Positions 57,301 through 64,000 of a stretch of DNA of 64,000 bases are shown here, piece after piece. Location of the stretch: positions 1,637,546-1,701,545 of the forward strand of contig OW203769.1 in the NCBI GenBank assembly GCA_934045905.1, in the 5' to 3' direction. Numbering within the stretch: position 1 is the first letter of the stretch; every line of letters starts with the position of its first letter. The translations under genes and the position numbers were made by a program. The notes under the pieces were generated by a model. That model saw only the letters and a list, made by a program, of their open reading frames with translations. It did not search any database and was not told the DNA's origin. Origin of the DNA: Leuctra nigra. Lineage: Eukaryota > Arthropoda > Insecta > Plecoptera > Leuctridae.

Positions 57301-60300
57301 CAAAAATAAACAAAAATAGTCATGTCAACAATATATTAATATTAATATAATATCAATATTGATACCTACATACATAATGTATGTAGGAATCAATAATGTT
57401 GAAGTCTTCTGATTACAATGCAAACCAAACCCCTAAAACGCATGAACCAATTAATACTTTCCTAGACTTATAATTCTTGTTTCTTCTTGCTAATTTCTAC
57501 TGAGTAGAAGTGGACGCTTCAAATTTCTATTGCAAACATAAACTTTAATTATATCGGATTATCTCGGTAGCTCATTTAATTATTCTTCCATATTCACAAT
57601 TCCGCTATCACAAAGTACCTGACCTAATTCGTAATCACATTTTAAATCAAGAAGAAGGTATTAAATAATAAAACCATTCGCTTCTGTTCTATATATTACC
57701 TATTCTTCGAAGTACATTATCTTAGATTGATCTATACTGAGTACTAATAATAATTTTTACATTTAATAATGAATACTAAGGAATCTCACAATCATTAGGA
57801 GAAATAATGCGCGAATAATAAAAACAATACTATTTTAAGGTCTAAAGTAGGTAATAAAATATGTTACCACTATCTTACCCTTCTTTATCCAGTTCAATTA
57901 ACCATGGTAATACGAGGCAATATGTTGAGATCAGTGTTGAATATAAAGCTGGTATCATGTCCGTTATAGCAGACATTCTCCGTACAATCCCGTAACATTT
58001 TTCACTGTCAGTCGCGTATGTTGTCACAATATTATCAAGCGACTTCATCAAATCCCGAATCTTCTCTGGATCTGTGTACACGATGCTAAGATGTATTGAG
58101 AAACATGACGCAGCAAGCTCGTAGAAGACGATCCGAAGGAGTTCTTGGAACGTCAGCAGGTTCCAGTTGATGAAGATGTAAACCCAGCGGTTGAACAGCG
58201 CCTCAAAACACATCTCTGTGACGAGGATCCGAGGCAGAAGGAACTGCACGAGGTTCAGCTTACTCTTCTTCACGGCGTCACTGTAAGCGCGCATTCCTGG
58301 TGGAGGAATAAGTGTTTTAGACTTCTACTCATTCTATAGATAGCTTACACGAACTTTTTTTGTTTTATATCAGCAATGCAAAATATTGAATTTTCCACCT
58401 GAGAACGGACATTTTGTTGGCACGTTAACGGGTCAGATTTATAACTTTATTGAGGTAAATCGATGTATTTTGTGTAATGTGAGTGATTCCTCTTCGTACT
58501 AATATCTGTACAAATATGGAGATAATATCTGTATCTCCGGAGCCTATACAATTTCCCAGGTACCCAACAACTATAAAATATCGTCAAAAAAGCAGATATA
58601 CACAGATATTCTGCGTGCCATCAAGATGTGGCAGGCTACAATGAGATGACATCATGTGCAAACTATGATTGTGTCTTTTTTAACCGAGGCAGGTCAGTCT
58701 TAGGACCGGTTGTAAATGTCCAGATTAGTAAAATAAAAGGTATGTTCGCCTGTCACCTCTTTTCTGGAGTTTTGGAATAACTGGGGTAGCTTTCATCGAC
58801 CTCAAAGCGGCGTATGACACCTGAATCACAGGAAGCTGTTGAAGAAGGTGTACGACCTGACGAAGGATCACCAGTTAACACAGCTCATCAGCATTCAGCA
58901 CCTTCCTGCATAACAGAAGGTTCTATGTTTGTCTACAAGGGAAGAACAGCAGATGGTGGACCCATAAGAATGGCCTACCCCATGGAAGCGTTTTGGCCCC
59001 AGCTCTCTTCAACATCTACACAAACGATCAGCCATTGCCGAACCACACCAGGAAGTTTATCTATGCGGATGACACTGCGGTGGCCGCACAGGGCTCAAGT
59101 TTTGCGGAAGTTGAAGAGAAACTGACGCAGACGTTGGACGAGCTCTTTTTATATTACGACACAAACTACCTCCGGACGAATCCCAGCAAGACGCAGGTCT
59201 GTGCGTTTCACTTAAACAACAGGGAAGCGAGAAGAGAGCTGGACGTCACGTGGCGAGGCGACCAACTCCAACATTGCCCGACGCCGAAATACCTTGGTGT
59301 CACGTGGGATCGTACTCTGACATTCAGGAAACATTGTGCTAACACCGGAGGTAAGGTATGTGCTCGAAATAACATCATTAGGAAGCTGACGAGCAAGTCC
59401 TGGGGCGCCAACCCCCGGACACATAGAACCTCTGCCCTGGCACTGTGCTTGTCTGCCTCGGAGTACGCCGCACCAGTGTGGAGCCAACCTCCGGACACTT
59501 AGAAACTCTGCCCTGGCACTGTGCTTGGCTGCCTCGGAGTACGCCGCACCAGTGTGGAGCCAACCCCCGGACACTTAGAACCTCTGCCCTGGCACTGTGC
59601 TTGTCTGCCTCGGAGTACGCCGCACCAGTGTGGAGCCAACCCCCGGACACTTAGAACCTCTGCCCTGGCACTGTGCTGGTCTGCCTCGGAGTACGCCGCA
59701 CCAGTGTGGAGCCAACCCCCGGACACTTAGAACCTCTGCCCTGGCACTGTGCTTGTCTGCCTCGGAGTACGCCGCACCAGTGTGGAGCCAACCCCCGGAC
59801 ACTTAGAACCTCTGCCCTGGCACTGTGCATGTCTGCCTCGGAGTACGCCGCACCAGTGTGGAGCCAACCCCCGGACACTTAGAACCTCTGCCCTGGCACT
59901 GTGCTGGTCTGCCTCGGAGTACGCCGCACCAGTGTGGAGCCAACCCCCGGACACTTAGAACCTCTGCCCTGGCACTGTGCATGTCTGCCTCGGAGTACGC
60001 CGCACCAGTGTGGAGCCAACCCCCGGACACTTAGAACCTCTGCCCTGGCACTGTGCATGTCTGCCTCGGAGTACGCCGCACCAGTGTGGAGCCAACCCCC
60101 GGACACTTAGAACCTCTGCCCTGGCACTGTGCTGGTCTGCCTCGGAGTACGCCGCACCAGTGTGGAGCGCCTCTGCACACGTTAGTCAGGTGGATGTCGC
60201 TGTCAACGAAACCGTGCGGATTGTGACGGGATGTCTGAAGCCGACTCCCGTTCATAAACTGTATCCGATCATCGGGATAGCTCCACCTCATGTCCGACGG

Positions 60301-61875
60301 AACATCGCTGCAGATGTGGAGAGGATGAAGCAGGACATTGACACCCGACACTCGCTGCACGGACATCAGCCAGCGGCACGGCGGCTTCGGTCCAGGAAGA
60401 GCTTCCTTTCACGAACACATGTCCTGGAAGGAACGCAGGAAGCGAACCGCATCGCCAAGTGGAGGAGCGAGCTGGACAACCCTGACATTCCAGCAAGGAA
60501 GAACTGGCCCCGGGTGGTGACCTGCCCTTTGCAGTGTGGAGAACGCTGAACCGCATGAGAGTCGGGGTACCGCGATGCAAGACCAACCTGCAGAAGTGGG
60601 GCTTCCTGCCAGCCGATGCAGATATCCTGTGCGATTGCGGCGTTGTGCAGGATCCGCTTCACTTACTTAGCTGTCCCCTACTAGATCATCCTTGCACAAC
60701 AGAAGACTTGATGCAAGCAAACGACAAGGCCATTGCCGCCGCTAATTATTGGATAAATACCGTATGACCGGACACGGAAATCAATCACTTCATTCACAAT
60801 ATCATTGCAGTTTTGAACTGCCATTTTGGTGGAGAAAGTGCTGAAACAAAGTGACTGGCGAACAGACCTATTGTAAAGAGTCGATAATACTCGCAGAAAT
60901 TTTCGTTCGCTGTGCTCGCAAAGTAAGATTTCACAGAAGAGATCAAAGAAGTTGCATTCTGATTGTATATTGTATAGTATTGAAGAAATCAATACTCAAC
61001 AGTTTTTCAGAAGCGAACATTTGTAGTGAATGAATTGGATTTGGAAAATATTGTGTCACTTTCTGATAGTAATTGGTTTCCCAGAAGATATGAGCGAAGT
61101 CGCCTATTTCGCTGAATTACAATCCATAGAAAATCCGAATTTATGTATCACCTCATTACTTTGAGATAACTTTTATGACAAATTTGGTACGCTCATAATA
61201 TTCTCAGTGATGTAGCAACTTCTTATCCCAAAATGTGTGGCTTAGAGGCCGGCGTAATCTCCCATTAAGAAATGAAAGACAATTATTATTTTGTATTCTT
61301 TCACAGATAAATGCAATGTTTCTAGTTTCCAATGAAATAATCAGTATTGGTAGGGATCTTTCAAATTGAACTAAACATTTCCATATATTATAACTTTTGA
61401 TTTCAAATCAGTTTATTAAGTAAGATAGCACGAATTTTTTGGAAAATTTACATAATACATTTTTCCAGGTGTTATGAGTGGGCTGAACTCAAAGTAAACA
61501 TTGGCGATAATATTTCTTAAATGTCTCTATTTTTCACTTTCCACTTGTTTGGGCTCGAATATTGTCATTTTAAGTTGGTGTTTTGCTAAAATCGGATATA
61601 AAATTTGCTACACTAATTTGCTTTTACATATTTTATAATTTTATTTGTTCAAAAGTTAGAAATATTAGAGTTAGAGATATTTAGAAAATATTATCTTAAA
61701 GATCTGCTCACACCCCCTATGATCGAATGAACAGTGTTTCCTTGATGTGGAGGAAAAGTCGTCACAAACTTGCACCGTGCGCCGAAATCCCTAGCTCGTG
61801 CGCCTTACCGAAGAAGTCCATGACCTTGAAGACGCTCGTCTCGACGTGCTGTGACTCTGGAGATATCCTCGACAT
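54385..61875 (-). CDS. OR-C: odorant receptor with greatly enlarged cytoplasmic loop 2
   Basis: Exons on the minus strand: 61,875-61,809 (starts MSRISPESQHVE, ends KVMDFF), 58,296-57,879 (FEALFNRWVYIF, TM1-TM3), 56,849-55,878 (TM4, loop 2), 55,460-55,361 (TM5), 54,713-54,609 (TM6; ends EQLTED) and 54,540-54,385 (SSLVRDAVYGCDWYEASDSF, GFVPLSLETYR, leading into TM7). All introns are GT-AG with phases 1, 2, 2, 0, 0. The six exons give 606 codons without a stop; about 15 codons of a last exon are missing. Insect odorant receptors are usually near 400 residues. The excess lies between CQFRVLCDKLLNI (about residue 222) and DCIQHHQELIR (about residue 485), the cytoplasmic loop between TM4 and TM5. 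The protein should act with Orco as an odour-gated cation channel in olfactory neurons. A TCAGTAT initiator-like site lies at about 61,941-61,947. The ligand is unknown. Confidence 0.87.
58780..60767 (+). mobile_element. LINE-D: reverse transcriptase fragment in intron 1 of OR-C
   Basis: The fragment begins VAFIDLKAAYDT at about 58,788, shifts frame, and continues with VLAPALFNIYTNDQP, FIYADDTAVAAQ (catalytic YADD at about 59,062), NPSKTQVCAFHLNNREARRE and PTPKYLGVTWDRTLTFRKHC. A 76-bp tandem amplification (59,407-60,168) then follows. The C-terminal part resumes with HVSQVDVAVNETVRIVTGCL and PHVRRNIAADVERMKQDIDT, and ends with a CDCG...H.L.CP zinc-ribbon-like motif near 60,630-60,690. It is antisense to OR-C and has several frameshifts. 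Confidence 0.85.
59407..60168 (+). repeat. 76-bp tandem array (ten units) within LINE-D
   Basis: Ten units of 76 bp start with gccaacccccggacacttag and include 'gcctcggagtacgccgcaccagtgtggagc'. The unit is itself LINE-D coding sequence (RTSALALCLSASEYAAPVW). Because 76 is not divisible by three, each extra unit shifts the frame. The main unit-to-unit variant is a single site (ttgtctg, tggtctg, atgtctg). Confidence 0.95.
60768..61808. other. intron 1 of OR-C, no further element recognised
   Basis: AT-rich intronic sequence between LINE-D and exon 1. No coding pattern or repeat end was recognised. Confidence 0.4.
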
Positions 61876-62245
61876 GGCTGTGACGTCAGCTATATGAAGA
61901 TCACTCAGGAGATACAGCGACAGTGCCTTAAGACAGCTCTATACTGACCCGCATACATGGAACACGCACTCGAGAACTGATAGGAATAATACCGATATCG
62001 ATTCCAAATGACTGTTGTTGTCCTTCATTCATATTTCATTTCACTGGTTGTTGTAATCTTATTGCTGTATAGGGTGTTCAAGAAAGATAACTGACTGGAA
62101 TACTGAATAATATTAGGAGAGCGATTAAGCTCAGTAAGTTTTGGATTTTTTTGTGACACGAATTCCAAAATTGTTTCCTTCGCAAGAGAGTAATAGGCCC
62201 AGGTGGGTCGTTGACATTTGAATAGAATACCCAGTATAAGGTTTA

Positions 62246-63546
62246 CTCCGTATAAAAATACCAGCCAAGTCTCTTACTCTAAAAAAACAGAAGAAATCTA
62301 AAAATTCAGCACTGAAAAGTAGTGATATCAAAAAAATTGCCCAGTCAAAACTTTTCAAAAAATGCTTGGCGCATCGTACATATAAATAGTAAAGAAGTAG
62401 GCCGGGAATCAAATATACTCATATACATAAAATATATATTTATAATCCTCTAAAAAACGATGCGCCAAGTATTTTTTGAAAAGTTTTGACTTGGCAATTT
62501 TTTTGATATCTTTACTTTTCAGTGCTGAATTTTTAGATTTCTCCTGTTTTTTTAAGAGTAAGAGACTTGGCTGGTATTTTTGTACTGTGTGTTTTTTATG
62601 GGGATATCACTCCTTTTTTCAGTTCATTCTTACAACTTGTAACATTATATTGTGGCACTAACGACTATAATTCCTTTAAAAAATATGCCTTTGTGACTTG
62701 GTTGCTAAGAAGTTGTCCTTGTTACTGTGTTTATGCTATAAATAATATGCTATGAAGTATAGCAAAAGTTTCGTTCCAATCGGTCCAGCCGTTCTCGAGT
62801 TATGGCATCACTTCCGGTTTTCAAAATGGCGGTTGACATCACTGCCACCTAAAATTAGTATCTATAAATGTTATGTAACATTATGAGCCTTCTAAATATG
62901 TGGTTATTGTTATAATAGATGATTTTAGTCAGATTTGGTATTTTTATGACGTCATTTCCGGTTTTGGTAATAGTAAATTTCAATTTCGACTATTGATATT
63001 TTATAAAGAAGACCATCTGAATCGTTTGGCGCAAGTTTTGTATCGATCGATCCATCCATTTTTGAGATATGACGTCACTTCCGGTTTCAAAATGGCGGCA
63101 CAAAAAATGTGTAAGGGCAAGGTATCATCAGACGCCAAAAGTGCACATGTGGTAAAAATTTCAGATAGATCGGTTCAGCCCTTTAGGCTGTGGCAGTGAT
63201 AGCAACGTTTCCTGATATCTGAATCTGAATCTGAATCATCATCATCATCAGATAGCTTTTAAAAGGGGTGTAATTTCACTGCTTTCACGGCCCTCTAGCT
63301 CGCAAATGGCATAACCTATTGTCCCCAAATTTGGTATATGTGGTGGGGTGGGTCATAGCTCAAAAATAAGATATTTCGCAACAATGTAAATTTCACAATT
63401 TTGAGATCCAGTAGGCTGAAAATGCCATGTTGTTGCTTACAGTAAAAGTGTTTGGTCTGCTCCTCAGTTTATAAGGCTTTTACGGTATGTTGAGTGAGTG
63501 TGAGTGTACAGTTCGTTTTGGCTGGGTGGAGCGACCGCTCTACTAG
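62246..63546 (+). mobile_element. H1 copy 4, short form, upstream of OR-C
   Basis: Hairpin arms lie at about 62,246-62,376 and 62,458-62,605, meeting at gcttggcgcatcg/cgatgcgccaag. The tail has tgacgtca with ttccgg at 62,946 and 63,068 and a diverged module at 62,804. The 3' end is ggagcg-ac-cgctct, then actag at 63,546. The left end is more diverged than in the other copies. Confidence 0.7.
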
Positions 63547-63885
63547 ATAGTATTATTTGACGGGTTGCTTGAACTGCGTCAATATAACATTAAATATTTG
63601 AAATTGGGAAACTCAAAGTAACCACATGTTTGCGTCCGCATTTCAAATATCAGAACACGGGGAGACATGAGAAGTTTGGAACCATTACATATATTTTTTA
63701 TTATTTTATAAGTATGAATTATAATATCAGACTAAAATTACATAAAGTTGCTAATGGTATGCTACGACAAGGTGTACAAGTTGAAGAGTTATATTAGATT
63801 TAAATAGAACCCATCTCAAGTATTCCCGACCTTCTCTACTGCTCCATTTCCTCGGAGATCTCTCACCCTCATCAGTGCGTTGTGT

Positions 63886-64000
63886 CTAACGTAGCTCAGT
63901 TGGTAGATCTCTCGCCCGGCATGTATGTCATGAAGTCATTGTCCTGGCACGTATGCAAACGGCTAGTGTGTTGGATACCACGGTTCTCGTCAGATCACCG
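63886..64000 (+). repeat. tRNA/5S-derived SINE-like sequence, cut by window end
   Basis: gtagctcagttggtagatct near 63,891 resembles a tRNA D-arm with an A box. The last bases (about 63,955-64,000) include ggttctcgtcagatcaccg, close to the conserved 5S rRNA segment ggttctcgtccgatcaccga. No complete tRNA or 5S gene can be drawn, so a SINE or pseudogene is more likely. Confidence 0.4.

Noticed and set aside
57103..57303. Minus-strand 66-codon frame in intron 2 of OR-C
   Set aside because: No family pattern; it may be part of an unidentified repeat but cannot be supported as a gene.
59208..60366. Many overlapping 69-96-codon frames on both strands
   Set aside because: Each is the same 76-bp unit read again; only the LINE-D frame has recognisable motifs.
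63886..63960. Functional tRNA gene
   Set aside because: A D-arm-like stretch is present, but no paired acceptor stem, anticodon arm or T-arm could be drawn.

Overview
The window looks like AT-rich nuclear DNA from an insect, most likely a hemipteran; the order is an inference, the insect assignment is not. It carries GT-AG spliced genes of the insect odorant receptor family (7tm_6), an insect gustatory receptor (7tm_7), and a dense mix of LINEs, an LTR element, a hAT element, MITEs and Helitron-like elements. No prokaryotic features, CRISPR arrays or complete RNA genes were seen.

Layout. 1-6,910: nested retrotransposons, all on the minus strand. LINE-B (1,646-6,040) sits inside LINE-A, which sits inside the gag region of a Gypsy-type LTR element whose 5' LTR ends at 6,910. 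7,020-12,014: a SINE-like segment, then LINE-C (+) split by a Helitron-like element (family H1). 12,928-18,870: a palindromic MITE, a 57-bp minisatellite, a second H1 copy and a copy of a second Helitron-like family (H2). 18,970-27,217 (-): odorant receptor pseudogene OR-A, with a hAT element in exon 2, an H2 copy in intron 2 and a 24-unit 75-bp minisatellite just after exon 1. 30,029-32,351: a third H1 copy, inverted relative to the second, so OR-A lies between two near-identical 2.3-kb inverted arms. 35,755-41,434 (-): OR-B, probably disrupted. 44,319-45,530 (+): an apparently intact single-exon gustatory receptor. 47,452-51,804: two near-identical 2.07-kb H2 copies in tandem, each with the same 76-codon reading frame. 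54,385-61,875 (-): OR-C, an odorant receptor intact in its first six exons, with a LINE fragment (LINE-D) carrying a 76-bp tandem amplification in intron 1. 62,246-63,546: a further H1 copy. The last ~110 bases resemble a tRNA/5S-derived SINE.

How the genes relate. OR-A, OR-B and OR-C are tandem paralogues with the same six-exon layout and the same intron phases; a seventh, very short C-terminal exon could not be identified for any of them. All three have a cytoplasmic loop 2 (between TM4 and TM5) enlarged by tandem repeats. OR-A has five and OR-B four nearly perfect copies of a 33-codon unit. OR-C has one well-kept copy, diverged relatives and a larger duplicated module. I regard this family of odorant receptors with a repeat-built cytoplasmic loop as the best candidate for something undescribed in the window.
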